Assembly: GCA_934717805.1 (NCBI GenBank)
Contig: CAKUZG010000022.1
Coordinates: 1 to 9,423, forward strand
Source of the DNA: an uncultured Candidatus Saccharibacteria bacterium
GTDB taxonomy: Bacteria; Patescibacteriota; Saccharimonadia; Saccharimonadales; Saccharimonadaceae
Length of the DNA stretch: 9,423 bases
Direction: 5' to 3'
The notes beneath the pieces are model-generated. The model was not told the origin of the DNA. It was given only the letters and a program-made list of their open reading frames with translations, and made no database searches. Below are positions 1 to 7,228 of the stretch, piece after piece; position 1 is the stretch's first letter, and the number at the start of each line of letters is the position of its first letter. A program made the position numbers and the translations under genes.

Positions 1-2128
1 GTTTTGAACCTAAAAATACCTCACTTAAGATTGTTGCAAATACACCAAACCAAGCTGTTGTAATAACTACAGTAGCAAGAATTCCATGCATCATCATTCG
101 GTTTGTAAGCAACCCACCAGTTCGAACGTGAAGACCAATATAAATAAATGAAATAGCTAATCCACTTAAAATCGCAATCGGTAAAATTGCATAAAGTGTG
201 TCACGCCAGAAATTTTTCGGATTAATTTTACGTTTAGGAATAGGTGGAAAGAGCGTGGTGAGAACTGTAGGTAATGTTACCAGGATGAAATTCATATACG
301 TAATGTGTCTTGGTAAGAAAGGGTAGTTTATTCCTGCGATCATCGTGGCAAAAAGAATTGTTACGCCTAAGATAATTTTATGGAAGAAGAGAATTGCAAT
401 CATCTCGATTGATAGCATAATTCTGTTACCAACTTCAACACCACTAGGTAAAGAGGTGAAAGAATTGTCCATTAAAACCAAATCTGCGACCCGACGAGTT
501 GCTGGAGCGCCATCGAACATCGAGATTCCCAAATCAGATTTTTTGATTGCTAGAGCATCGTTTACTCCGTCGCCAATCATTCCAGTATAAAATTTATTCT
601 TTTGAAAAATGCCAATAATTCTCTCTTTTTGTTCTGGTAAAACGCGTGCAAAAATAGTATTTTCAAGAACCGCTTTTTCAAAATCTTTTTTCGAAAGTTC
701 TTTTAGTTCTGCACCAGTAATATATTTTTCGGCATTTTTAATTCCTGCTTCAGAAGCAATAAAGCTAACCGTTTGCGGGTTGTCTCCAGAAATAACACGA
801 ATTGAAACACCTCTATTTTGTAAAAAGTCAACCGTTTCTTGAACGTTTTCACGCAAAGCATTTTTAAGGGTAATAACTGCAAGAGGTTGAAGTTTTTCAG
901 ATTCTAGTAGATCTTTTATCTTCCCAGTTTTATTGAATTTTGCGAGCAAGAGGACACGAAAACCTTGCGATGCTAAATCGTTAATTTTATTTATAATTTC
1001 GGTAGAGTTTATGGTGCTATCTAGATTTTTCAAGATAAACTCTGGGGCACCAAAAACTATAGATTGTTCGTCTGTGGAGTCTTTTCGAAAGCTCATTCCA
1101 GCAAGTTTTCGTGAGCTTGAAAAAGCCATGTAATCTGTAATTTTTATATTTCCTTTTGAAGAAAATTCAGTAAGGATCGCTTGTGCAGTTGCATTTTTCT
1201 CGGCAGATTCTGAATTTAAAGCGTTTAAAATTTCACCAATTTGTTCTTTAGAAAAGTTTTTATCTAAAATCTCACAAGAGTTAAACTTGATTTCGGGAGA
1301 AGTTAACGTTCCAGTTTTATCTGTTGCTAAGACCTCCAACAAGGCCATATCTTCAATAGCAGAAATTTTTTGAGGTAGAACTTTTGCTTGAAGCAATTTT
1401 AAAGATCCATAAGCAAAAAATAGCGAACTTGCCAACAAAAGCCCTTCCGGCACCACGACAACCGCAGCAGATGTGATTGTTTTTAGAATGGTAGTAGGAT
1501 CTTCCTTAAAAATAAAGAAATAAACTATGCAAATTATTGCTGTAAGCGCAAGCGCAAACCAGCTCAATCGGGAAATTAGCTTTGAAATTTTTTGTTGAAT
1601 TGGTGTTAATTTTGGTTTGTAGTTTTTTAATTTGGCTGTCATTTGGCCGGCTTCAGTTTCATCTCCAACAGCAATAACTTCTGCCTCAGCATCACCCGCA
1701 ACAACAATAGCACTTGAAAGGATTTTATCACCAACTTTTTTAGGAATCGAATCGCTTTCACCAGTTAAGATAGATTCATTAACTTCAAAAGAATTTGATT
1801 TAGTAATTTTTGCATCCGCAGGAATTTCATCCCCAGTTTTTAGGAAAATTTTATCACCAGTTTTTAATTCAGTAAAGAGGACTTCCTCTATTTGTCCGTT
1901 CCTGAAAATTCGAGCACGGGGAGCACTCATTAATTCAATTTTTCGAAGAGTTAAATAAGCACGAATTTCTTGGATACTACCAATAAACGAATTGACTAAA
2001 ATCACAAAAGAGATGAACCAAGCATCGCGGTGCTCGCCAACAAGCAAAAGCCCACCAGCAAGAATAAAAATAGCAATCGATATTGGTGAAATAAAGTTTC
2101 TAAAAATTATTGTACGGATATGTTTCAT
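1..2128 (-). CDS. P-type cation-transporting ATPase, CtpE-like (partial, 3' end outside window)
   Basis: Integral membrane pump that couples ATP hydrolysis, through an aspartyl-phosphate, to cation movement. The frame is open for 709 codons from ATG 2128 and leaves the window without a stop. Seen in order: a membrane hairpin at about residues 10-55; the actuator motif TGES (122-125); M4 with PEGL (227-230), as in calcium-type pumps; the phosphorylation motif DKTGT with D270; a GAPE nucleotide-binding motif (360-363, preceded by VF, not the Lys of KGAPE); the hinge GDGVNDA (519-525); then C-terminal membrane helices. The M4 sequence, the stretch between M4 and DKTGT, and the region around residues 50-75 resemble mycobacterial CtpE, reported as a calcium transporter; that substrate is an inference here. 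The protein begins almost at M1, so it lacks the usual N-terminal cytosolic segment of some 60 residues; no earlier in-frame start exists before TGA at 2170-2168. Probably 30-60 residues are missing at the C-terminus. No SD precedes the ATG. Confidence 0.93.
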   Translation of the reverse strand, partial: MKHIRTIIFRNFISPISIAIFILAGGLLLVGEHRDAWFISFVILVNSFIGSIQEIRAYLTLRKIELMSAPRARIFRNGQIEEVLFTELKTGDKIFLKTGDEIPADAKITKSNSFEVNESILTGESDSIPKKVGDKILSSAIVVAGDAEAEVIAVGDETEAGQMTAKLKNYKPKLTPIQQKISKLISRLSWFALALTAIICIVYFFIFKEDPTTILKTITSAAVVVVPEGLLLASSLFFAYGSLKLLQAKVLPQKISAIEDMALLEVLATDKTGTLTSPEIKFNSCEILDKNFSKEQIGEILNALNSESAEKNATAQAILTEFSSKGNIKITDYMAFSSSRKLAGMSFRKDSTDEQSIVFGAPEFILKNLDSTINSTEIINKINDLASQGFRVLLLAKFNKTGKIKDLLESEKLQPLAVITLKNALRENVQETVDFLQNRGVSIRVISGDNPQTVSFIASEAGIKNAEKYITGAELKELSKKDFEKAVLENTIFARVLPEQKERIIGIFQKNKFYTGMIGDGVNDALAIKKSDLGISMFDGAPATRRVADLVLMDNSFTSLPSGVEVGNRIMLSIEMIAILFFHKIILGVTILFATMIAGINYPFLPRHITYMNFILVTLPTVLTTLFPPIPKRKINPKNFWRDTLYAILPIAILSGLAISFIYIGLHVRTGGLLTNRMMMHGILATVVITTAWFGVFATILSEVFLGSK

Positions 2129-2135
2129 GTAATAT

Positions 2136-2144
2136 ATTATAACA
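2136..2144 (-). promoter_or_regulatory. Extended -10 promoter of the P-type ATPase gene
   Basis: Reading the minus strand, TGTTATAAT runs from 2144 to 2136: a perfect TATAAT with the TGn extension. No convincing -35 lies 17 nt upstream; that region is the T-tract of the preceding terminator. Only 7 nt (ATATTAC) separate the -10 from the ATG at 2128, so the expected start of transcription falls on or next to the A of the ATG. This predicts a leaderless mRNA and agrees with the absence of an SD. Confidence 0.7.
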
Positions 2145-2151
2145 GTTTTTA

Positions 2152-2178
2152 AGATAATAAAAAACCCTCAGCGAGGGT
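2152..2178 (-). terminator. Intrinsic terminator of the 240-aa gene
   Basis: On the minus strand ACCCTC and GAGGGT form a 6-bp stem with a 3-nt loop (2178-2164), followed at once by a run of six T and then ATTATC. It begins a few bases after the TAA of the 240-aa gene and ends just before the ATPase promoter, so the two minus-strand genes are separate transcription units. Confidence 0.8.
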
Positions 2179-2182
2179 GAAA

Positions 2183-2905
2183 TTATTTTTTTGATTGTGT
2201 ATTAAGGCCAACAATCAACCCTAGATAAATAGAATTTTCAGGGTGATGCTTTAAAAACCTTTCTAGGAATTTTTTATTCTTTTGAATAACTTTTATTTCG
2301 CGCCTCAACGGTTTTGGTGTGTCATCGGGTTTAAAACATTGATTTCTAGAAAAGACTTCTTCAGTAAAAATAGCGAATATTTCTTCGTTAGAATAATCTG
2401 TATTGGTATTTTCCGCAAGTCGATCTTGGAGCACATCAATAACACCCGCATTAACGAAGTTTGTTTTATTTAATAGATGTGCGTTAAAGCCTATTTCTAC
2501 AAGTAATCGTGCATCAATTTTTGGGATTGCGCAAACCAAATAATCAATTTTTTGAGATTTTTTTGCATAATTCACGATTTCACTAAATAACTGGCTCAAT
2601 TCTTCTCGTGTAGCTTTATATTCGCCATCCTTGATATTTATGAAATCAACAATCTCATAGATATCAATGATCTTTTTTTCTTTTCTAACTTTTTTCAAAG
2701 ATTGTAGAGCAACTGCCACTACAACTTTTCCTTTTTTTCGAATAAAAAACCACTTATCTCTCGAATAGAAGTCCGTATCCCTATAAGATTCATGCGCTTC
2801 TTGTAAAGCAGAAATAATTTGTTTTGCGATTTCTTCTTTTTTATTACCTAAATCGTCAAAATCTTCAATTAATTTCGTCTTGGGTTTAAAAATTCTCATT
2901 ATCAT
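2183..2905 (-). CDS. Hypothetical protein, possibly GNAT-like
   Basis: 240-aa soluble protein with no membrane segment or signal peptide; I do not recognise the family. The start ATG at 2905 is chosen over the ATG at 2899 because GGAGGT (2916-2911) is spaced 5-6 nt from it. The middle of the chain (about residues 50-155) alternates as in an acetyltransferase fold: a strand pair at 52-67, a strand near 80-91, a helix at 98-116, a strand at 120-127 (DYLVCAIPK), then a short helix ending in IGF, which in GNAT enzymes often follows the CoA site. The usual Q/RxxGxG/A CoA loop is not evident, so the assignment is weak. The C-terminal 50 residues are Lys/Arg-rich. It has its own promoter and terminator, so it is probably monocistronic, and its neighbours give no clue to a function. 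Confidence 0.85.
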   Translation of the reverse strand: MIMRIFKPKTKLIEDFDDLGNKKEEIAKQIISALQEAHESYRDTDFYSRDKWFFIRKKGKVVVAVALQSLKKVRKEKKIIDIYEIVDFINIKDGEYKATREELSQLFSEIVNYAKKSQKIDYLVCAIPKIDARLLVEIGFNAHLLNKTNFVNAGVIDVLQDRLAENTNTDYSNEEIFAIFTEEVFSRNQCFKPDDTPKPLRREIKVIQKNKKFLERFLKHHPENSIYLGLIVGLNTQSKK

Positions 2906-2935
2906 AAAGTACCTCCAAAAAATGAACTGTCTATT

Positions 2936-2964
2936 ATTATATCATTTTTTAAACTTTAAAGCAA
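2936..2964 (-). promoter_or_regulatory. Promoter of the 240-aa gene
   Basis: On the minus strand a -10 TATAAT (2941-2936) carries the extension TGA (2944-2942), and TTGCTT (2964-2959) stands 17 nt upstream as a partial -35. The predicted transcript starts near 2929, giving a leader of about 24 nt that contains the SD GGAGGT. Confidence 0.72.
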
Positions 2965-2976
2965 ATATAAGCTTTA
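2957..2976. repeat. Inverted repeat between two divergent genes
   Basis: TAAAGC (2957-2962) and GCTTTA (2971-2976) are exact inverted copies separated by 8 nt. The left arm overlaps the -35 of the leftward promoter and the pair lies just upstream of the rightward -10, where an operator could act on both genes. The arms are short and AT-rich, so chance is a fair alternative. Confidence 0.3.
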
Positions 2977-2992
2977 TTTTTAATAAAAAATG

Positions 2993-3001
2993 TGTTAAAA
3001 T
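2993..3001 (+). promoter_or_regulatory. Extended -10 promoter of the phosphodiesterase gene
   Basis: TGTTAAAAT: TAAAAT (2996-3001) with a TGn extension. The -35 region (TTTATT at 2973-2978) is poor. The predicted start of transcription is near 3008, about 26 nt before the chosen ATG; that leader contains no SD. Confidence 0.5.
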
Positions 3002-3033
3002 CTATAAATAACCTAAAAATCTTAAATAATCAT

Positions 3034-4791
3034 ATGAACGCAATAAAAATATTTAGACAATCTTGGTGTTATTTTTACAAGAATAAATACAGTTTTTTGA
3101 TTGGGACTTCAATTCTACATTTCATGATGTCTATTTTTGGTGTTAACGCACTTTTTTGGGTCTTTAAATTAATTCTATTGTTTTCAAATCAAGAAAACCT
3201 CACAAAAGATAATTTTTATTTATTATTTTCAAACCCATTAAGTTTTTTGTTCTGCGCAATTTATGTTCTTCTAGTGGCATTCTTAACGTTCATTGAATTT
3301 TTCGTATTAGTAACTTTTATAAATTCACGCAAAGAAAGTGAAAGTTTTTCGATAAAAAAGGTTTTTTCGAAGGCTTTCCTAAAAATGAGAAGTTTATTCG
3401 GTTTTCAAATTTTCTTTTTTATAGTTTATTTTATCTCAATGGTGCCGCTTGAAAACCTAGGGCTTTCCTCAACAATAACCGAAAAGCTTCGAATTCCAGC
3501 TTTTATTACTGGTGAAATTTCAAAAACGCCCATCGGTTTAATAATGTGTTTTGTTTTGGCTGCGATACTTTTTTATGTCAACTTTAGGTTAATTTTTACT
3601 TTACCACGAACAATCCTAAAAGATGAATCGCTTTCAAAAAGTATTAAAGCAAGTTGGAAAGATACGCACAAGAAAATGGCACAGATTTTAATTCCAATTG
3701 GCTTTTTCGAAATTGTTTTTCTTTCTGCAGCGATGATTTTTATGCTAGTAACAGTCACGATTCTTTGGGGCTTGAAAGCATTTTTGGGCTTTTTAATTAC
3801 ACAAACTATTTTACAAACAATTTTCGATGCCGTATTTTTCGCACTTTCCGTTTTAACGAAAATATCGATTGTAATTGTTTTGTTAGAGGTTTTGGAATCT
3901 AAAAATCTAAAGAGCAACCCGAAACCAATTCAGCAAAAAAGACATTCAAAGATTTTTGCGCTTTTGATGATTGCGCTTTTGGCTGGAGCAACTTTTAGCA
4001 ATGGGCTTCAAATTTATTACCGAAGGGTTGACACTAAAATTTTAAAAATCGCACATCGTGGAAATGTTCATGGTGGGGTAGAGAATTCTTTAGAGGCGCT
4101 TGAATCTGCAAAGAAAATTGGTGCTGATTATGCCGAATTAGACATCCAATTAACCCGGGATAATCATTTTGTTGTTATGCATGATTATAATTTGCAAAGG
4201 TTGACCGGCCGAAATGCGCGCGTCCGAGATTTAACGCTTGATGAGATTAGAACTTTAACAATCCGCGAAAACAATTTCGAAAGCCGAATCCCAACTTTCG
4301 AAGAATACGTTAATAAAGCCAAAAAGATAAACATCAAACTACTGGTTGAGATTAAGCCAAGCGGTGATGAGCCTGAAGATTTTGCGCAAATGTTCATACG
4401 GGATTTTCGAAAACTTGGCGTCGAAAAAACTTTCAAAGTAATGTCTCTCGATTTAAATTTGATGAGAAAAATTGAAAAAATTGACCCTGCAATCGAAACT
4501 GGTTTTGTGATTCCAATCCAATTTGGTGATTTTGATGATTCGAAAATTGATTTTTACGTGATTGAGGATTTCTCATATCGTAGTAGCTTGGCATTTAAAG
4601 CGCACAAGAAACATCGCAAAATTTTTGTCTGGACATTAAACACACCGAACGAAATCTCTAGATATCTTCAAGAGCCGATTGATGGAATAATCTCAGATGA
4701 AATCCAAATAATTAAAGATATCGAAAAGGAAGATCGTTCGAAAGAGCCAATCTTAAAAAGCTTTGTGCGACTTCTAAAACTTCGATTTTAA
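3034..4791 (+). CDS. Membrane-anchored glycerophosphodiester phosphodiesterase
   Basis: Hydrolyses glycerophosphodiesters (deacylated phospholipids) to glycerol-3-phosphate and an alcohol; metal-dependent TIM-barrel enzyme. 585 aa. The first 320 residues are a polytopic membrane domain with about seven hydrophobic segments, like the GPDPase membrane domain of Firmicutes; the last segment is near residue 305-325. The GDPD domain follows: HRG (341-343), EN (350-351), E368-L-D370, HD (383-384) and EIK (439-441), the expected catalytic and metal ligands, ending in a FVWTLN strand and DGIISD. It appears complete. The start is ATG 3034: an upstream in-frame GTG at 2992 would overlap the -10 and adds an unconvincing polar leader. 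There is no SD. Transcribed divergently from the 240-aa gene and ended by the hairpin at 4793. In a CPR cell a role in recycling lipid head groups is plausible but inferred. Confidence 0.93.
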   Translation: MNAIKIFRQSWCYFYKNKYSFLIGTSILHFMMSIFGVNALFWVFKLILLFSNQENLTKDNFYLLFSNPLSFLFCAIYVLLVAFLTFIEFFVLVTFINSRKESESFSIKKVFSKAFLKMRSLFGFQIFFFIVYFISMVPLENLGLSSTITEKLRIPAFITGEISKTPIGLIMCFVLAAILFYVNFRLIFTLPRTILKDESLSKSIKASWKDTHKKMAQILIPIGFFEIVFLSAAMIFMLVTVTILWGLKAFLGFLITQTILQTIFDAVFFALSVLTKISIVIVLLEVLESKNLKSNPKPIQQKRHSKIFALLMIALLAGATFSNGLQIYYRRVDTKILKIAHRGNVHGGVENSLEALESAKKIGADYAELDIQLTRDNHFVVMHDYNLQRLTGRNARVRDLTLDEIRTLTIRENNFESRIPTFEEYVNKAKKINIKLLVEIKPSGDEPEDFAQMFIRDFRKLGVEKTFKVMSLDLNLMRKIEKIDPAIETGFVIPIQFGDFDDSKIDFYVIEDFSYRSSLAFKAHKKHRKIFVWTLNTPNEISRYLQEPIDGIISDEIQIIKDIEKEDRSKEPILKSFVRLLKLRF

Positions 4792-4792
4792 A

Positions 4793-4829
4793 AAACCGCA
4801 AATGAATTAACTTTGCGGTTTATTTTTTT
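4793..4829. terminator. Bidirectional intrinsic terminator
   Basis: AAACCGCAAA (4793-4802) and TTTGCGGTTT (4812-4821) form a perfect 10-bp stem with a 9-nt loop. On the plus strand it is followed by TATTTTTTTA, on the minus strand by a T run (4795-4790). It separates the convergent phosphodiesterase and 420-aa genes and can serve both. Confidence 0.9.
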
Positions 4830-4831
4830 AT

Positions 4832-6094
4832 TTATCGAATCGTTTTAAGATTGATAAATTCATGTTGTAGAACAAATAAATCATAAAATCTTGCAGATAA
4901 CATAAAGAATCCCGAAACGTTGTTTTCCTCAATCTGTTCTTCCGTTGGTTCAAGTTTTAAACAAATTTCACAAAAAGCTTGCATTAAACCTAAGAAATTA
5001 AGATATTCATCTCTATAAGGTTTGCGGTGATTTCTTAAAACCGAAAGGAAATCATTTGTTAGAATTGGAATTTCATATTTACTGCTAAACTTATGGATCG
5101 CATAATTCATTTGTTTATGGGTTGGTTTTGAAATTCTAATTTTGTTTATCTTTCGTCTTCGATATTCAAAAATTGGGAACGGTGAATCGTAGCTTCCTGA
5201 AGGGAAAAACATATGATGATTATCGCTTTCACCAACTTTTAATCGCTGAAATTTCTTTGGAAAGTCTCTAATTTCTGCAGCAATCTTTTCGTATTCTTCA
5301 CTCCAGTTGTAGATTTTCGAAATAGTAATATATTCACCATTTGAATCTTTCGAAAATACTTCTATTTGGCGGCGACGACGACGAATTTCTTCTAAAATAT
5401 ACCTTTTTGATTCTTCTTCATAAACATCTTCAAAATATGCTTTAGTTTCAAAAAAGCGTGCAGCCGGATTTTTTAGAATATCTGAGCCTCTTAAAGAAAT
5501 CCACTTCCAGAATTCCCGTCGGTAATCTGGTCCCATTAGCATATATAAATTATAGTAATAGAACGAAATATTTGAAACAATGAACCTAATAAGTTCGTCA
5601 TCAATTTTTTTAATATTATGATGATCGATATCGTCAAAAATCTGCAAACTTTGTATTTTACCAACATGAATCAAAGAAAGCACAAATGCGGCAGCCAATT
5701 CTTCAGGTAGTTTTTTAGTGGTAAGAAGATTCACTAGCTCAACCAAAAAACGAGGCGAAGCTTTAGGGAAAAATAACAGCGGTATTAGAGCCTTAATGGT
5801 TTCACTCGAGAACGAATGAAGTTTTTCATTAGAGCGCCAACCTAATTTTTTATCGGGAACTTCGGGATCAATCCTTAACAACAACAAGATGATTATTTCA
5901 ATTTTTTGCAAAATATCTTCTGAAGGTTTGCTTGAAATTTCAATTTTGCTAAGAATTTCAGCACTTTCATCTGATAATTCGATTTCAAGAAATTCTTCGT
6001 AGTTAAAGCTAGAAGAAAGCATTTTCTGCCTTTTGCTAATCGAAGAAATAACTTTCTCTAAGTTATAATAGAACATCGCATCTTTAAGTTTCAT
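4832..6094 (-). CDS. Hypothetical protein, 420 aa, no recognised family
   Basis: I do not recognise this protein. It has an AGGAGG SD eight bases from the ATG, a near-consensus promoter, and an end at the shared terminator, so it is a real, probably monocistronic gene. It appears cytoplasmic and mostly helical: residues 35-150 are leucine-rich helices that could stack like armadillo/HEAT repeats; 170-200 are Tyr/Trp-rich; 230-245 hold an acidic-then-basic helix with five Arg in a row (238-242); 286-325 are a polar, Gly/Ser/Pro stretch followed by a basic segment (YRRRK 311-315); 325-420 are again helical with two Cys (375, 378). No nucleotide-binding loop, catalytic signature, signal peptide or clear membrane helix is visible. 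The basic patches would suit nucleic-acid or protein binding, but that is a guess. Divergent from the ribosomal operon. Confidence 0.87.
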   Translation of the reverse strand: MKLKDAMFYYNLEKVISSISKRQKMLSSSFNYEEFLEIELSDESAEILSKIEISSKPSEDILQKIEIIILLLLRIDPEVPDKKLGWRSNEKLHSFSSETIKALIPLLFFPKASPRFLVELVNLLTTKKLPEELAAAFVLSLIHVGKIQSLQIFDDIDHHNIKKIDDELIRFIVSNISFYYYNLYMLMGPDYRREFWKWISLRGSDILKNPAARFFETKAYFEDVYEEESKRYILEEIRRRRRQIEVFSKDSNGEYITISKIYNWSEEYEKIAAEIRDFPKKFQRLKVGESDNHHMFFPSGSYDSPFPIFEYRRRKINKIRISKPTHKQMNYAIHKFSSKYEIPILTNDFLSVLRNHRKPYRDEYLNFLGLMQAFCEICLKLEPTEEQIEENNVSGFFMLSARFYDLFVLQHEFINLKTIR

Positions 6095-6140
6095 AATTTA
6101 TTCCTCCTATGATAAAGTGCGCTAAAAGTAGATAATTGTT

Positions 6141-6169
6141 ATTATACAATTTTTTTACAAATATTTCAA
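6141..6169 (-). promoter_or_regulatory. Sigma-70 type promoter of the 420-aa gene
   Basis: On the minus strand TTGAAA (6169-6164) and TATAAT (6146-6141) are exactly 17 nt apart. The predicted start is near 6134, giving a leader of about 40 nt that includes AGGAGG just before the ATG. Its -35 lies 21 bp from the -35 of the divergent ribosomal promoter. Confidence 0.85.
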
Positions 6170-6190
6170 GTAAAATAAAAATTAAAAAGC

Positions 6191-6219
6191 TTGAAAAAAA
6201 AGTTTTTTTATGCTAAAAT
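6191..6219 (+). promoter_or_regulatory. Strong promoter of the rplF-rplR-rpsE-rplO operon
   Basis: TTGAAA (6191-6196), a 17-nt spacer, and TAAAAT (6214-6219) with the extension TGC (6211-6213). The spacer is an A8-G-T7 block, which would be stiff or bent. Transcription should start near 6226. Confidence 0.85.
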
Positions 6220-6267
6220 TATAAGGTTAATATTAAATGCGAGTGAAATTTGGGAGATTTTGCGCCT

Positions 6268-6288
6268 CATTTCTTCGAAAGAAATGAC
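6268..6288 (+). promoter_or_regulatory. Hairpin in the leader of the ribosomal-protein operon
   Basis: TCATTTCTT and AAGAAATGA are perfect inverted arms of 9 bp around a 3-nt loop. The hairpin lies in the roughly 107-nt leader between the predicted start of transcription and the rplF ATG. No T run follows, so it is not an ordinary terminator. It could be an autoregulatory protein-binding site or an mRNA-stabilising stem; neither is shown. Confidence 0.5.
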
Positions 6289-6333
6289 CAGCACGAAGCA
6301 AACAAACACTCTTTAAATGAAAGGAATAGTTCA

Positions 6334-6870
6334 ATGAGTCGAATCGGAAAACTACCTATTGAGGTTCCGGCTGGTGTGACAATCACGATTGACGAGAACG
6401 AGATTTCAGTTAAAGGCGCTAAAGGCGAGCTAACTGTGCCTCATTTGTCAGACGTAACTGTCGAGCTTGACGGCACAACATTAAAAGTTGTTCGAAAAAA
6501 TGACGAACGCGTAGCCCGCGCACAACACGGATTACAACGAGCTCTTTTGAATAATGCTGTTATTGGTGTTACAAAAGGTTTCGAAAAGAAATTGGAAGTC
6601 AACGGAGTTGGTTTCCGTGTTCAAACTAATAATCCACAAGAGCTTGAAATGCAACTTGGTTTCTCGCACCCTGTAATCTATAAAGCGAAAGAAGGAATTA
6701 CTCTTTCTAACGATAAAATGGTTATTACAGTTGCAGGAATCGACAAGCAAGCTGTTGGCCAAGCTGCGGCAGAAATCCGCGCTTTGAAGAAACCTGAACC
6801 ATACAAAGGTAAAGGTATTAAATATGTTGATGAAGTTATCTTGCGAAAAGCAGGAAAGGCAGGTAAGTAA
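6334..6870 (+). CDS. rplF: 50S ribosomal protein L6
   Basis: L6 binds 23S rRNA near the factor-binding site and the sarcin-ricin loop. 178 aa, the usual length. It begins MSRIGKLPIEVPAGV, the family's conserved start, and contains the second-domain run from NGVGFR to KAKEGI and the C-terminal GKGIKY motif. The start is ATG 6334, preceded by AAAGGAA at a good distance. The reading frame is open back to a TTG at 6250, but those extra 28 residues have no counterpart in L6. It is the first gene of the operon; in most bacteria rpsH (S8) precedes it, but here the upstream gene is an unrelated divergent one. The TAA shares its last A with the rplR ATG. Confidence 0.98.
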   Translation: MSRIGKLPIEVPAGVTITIDENEISVKGAKGELTVPHLSDVTVELDGTTLKVVRKNDERVARAQHGLQRALLNNAVIGVTKGFEKKLEVNGVGFRVQTNNPQELEMQLGFSHPVIYKAKEGITLSNDKMVITVAGIDKQAVGQAAAEIRALKKPEPYKGKGIKYVDEVILRKAGKAGK

Positions 6871-7226
6871 TGTCTAAAGCATTAGCACTTAAGAAACAAA
6901 ACTTAGCTTTGCGAAAAGGTCGCGTTCGAGCAAAAATTTCTGGAACAGCTGAACGCCCACGCTTAACTGTAACTATTAGTAATTTGCACGTTTCAGCTCA
7001 ACTTATCGACGACGTTGCTCAAAAAACTCTTGTTTCAGCAACAACTGTTGGTTCAAAAGCTAAAGGTTCAAAAACAGAACTTGCTGCAAAAATCGGTACA
7101 GAAATTGCTAAAAAAGCAAAGAAAGCTAAAATTAATACAGTAGTATTTGACCGAAATGGTCGCCAATATGCAGGTCGCTTGCACGCCCTAGCAGATGCTG
7201 CTCGTAAGGAAGGATTGGAGTTCTAA
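6870..7226 (+). CDS. rplR: 50S ribosomal protein L18
   Basis: 5S rRNA-binding protein of the central protuberance. 118 aa, normal length. A basic N-terminus rich in Lys/Arg is followed by the conserved RPRLTVTISNLHVSAQLIDD strand region, a helix from TELAAK to KKAKK, and the C-terminal motif with FDRNGRQYAGR, ending in GLEF as in many bacteria. Overlaps rplF by one base (TAATG), which favours translational coupling. Every Arg codon is CGN. Confidence 0.98.
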   Translation: MSKALALKKQNLALRKGRVRAKISGTAERPRLTVTISNLHVSAQLIDDVAQKTLVSATTVGSKAKGSKTELAAKIGTEIAKKAKKAKINTVVFDRNGRQYAGRLHALADAARKEGLEF

Positions 7227-7228
7227 TT

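Noticed and set aside
345..1958. Several plus-strand open frames of 66-108 codons
   Set aside because: They lie antisense to the P-type ATPase, whose motifs and continuous 709-codon frame are decisive; none has a convincing SD or family resemblance.
2992..3033. GTG start for the phosphodiesterase at 2992
   Set aside because: It lies within or upstream of the probable -10 TGTTAAAAT, so it would not be transcribed; ATG 3034 is better.
6250..6333. Longer L6 beginning at TTG 6250
   Set aside because: The added 28 residues match no L6, cross the leader hairpin and lack an SD; ATG 6334 gives the conserved MSRIGKLPI start.
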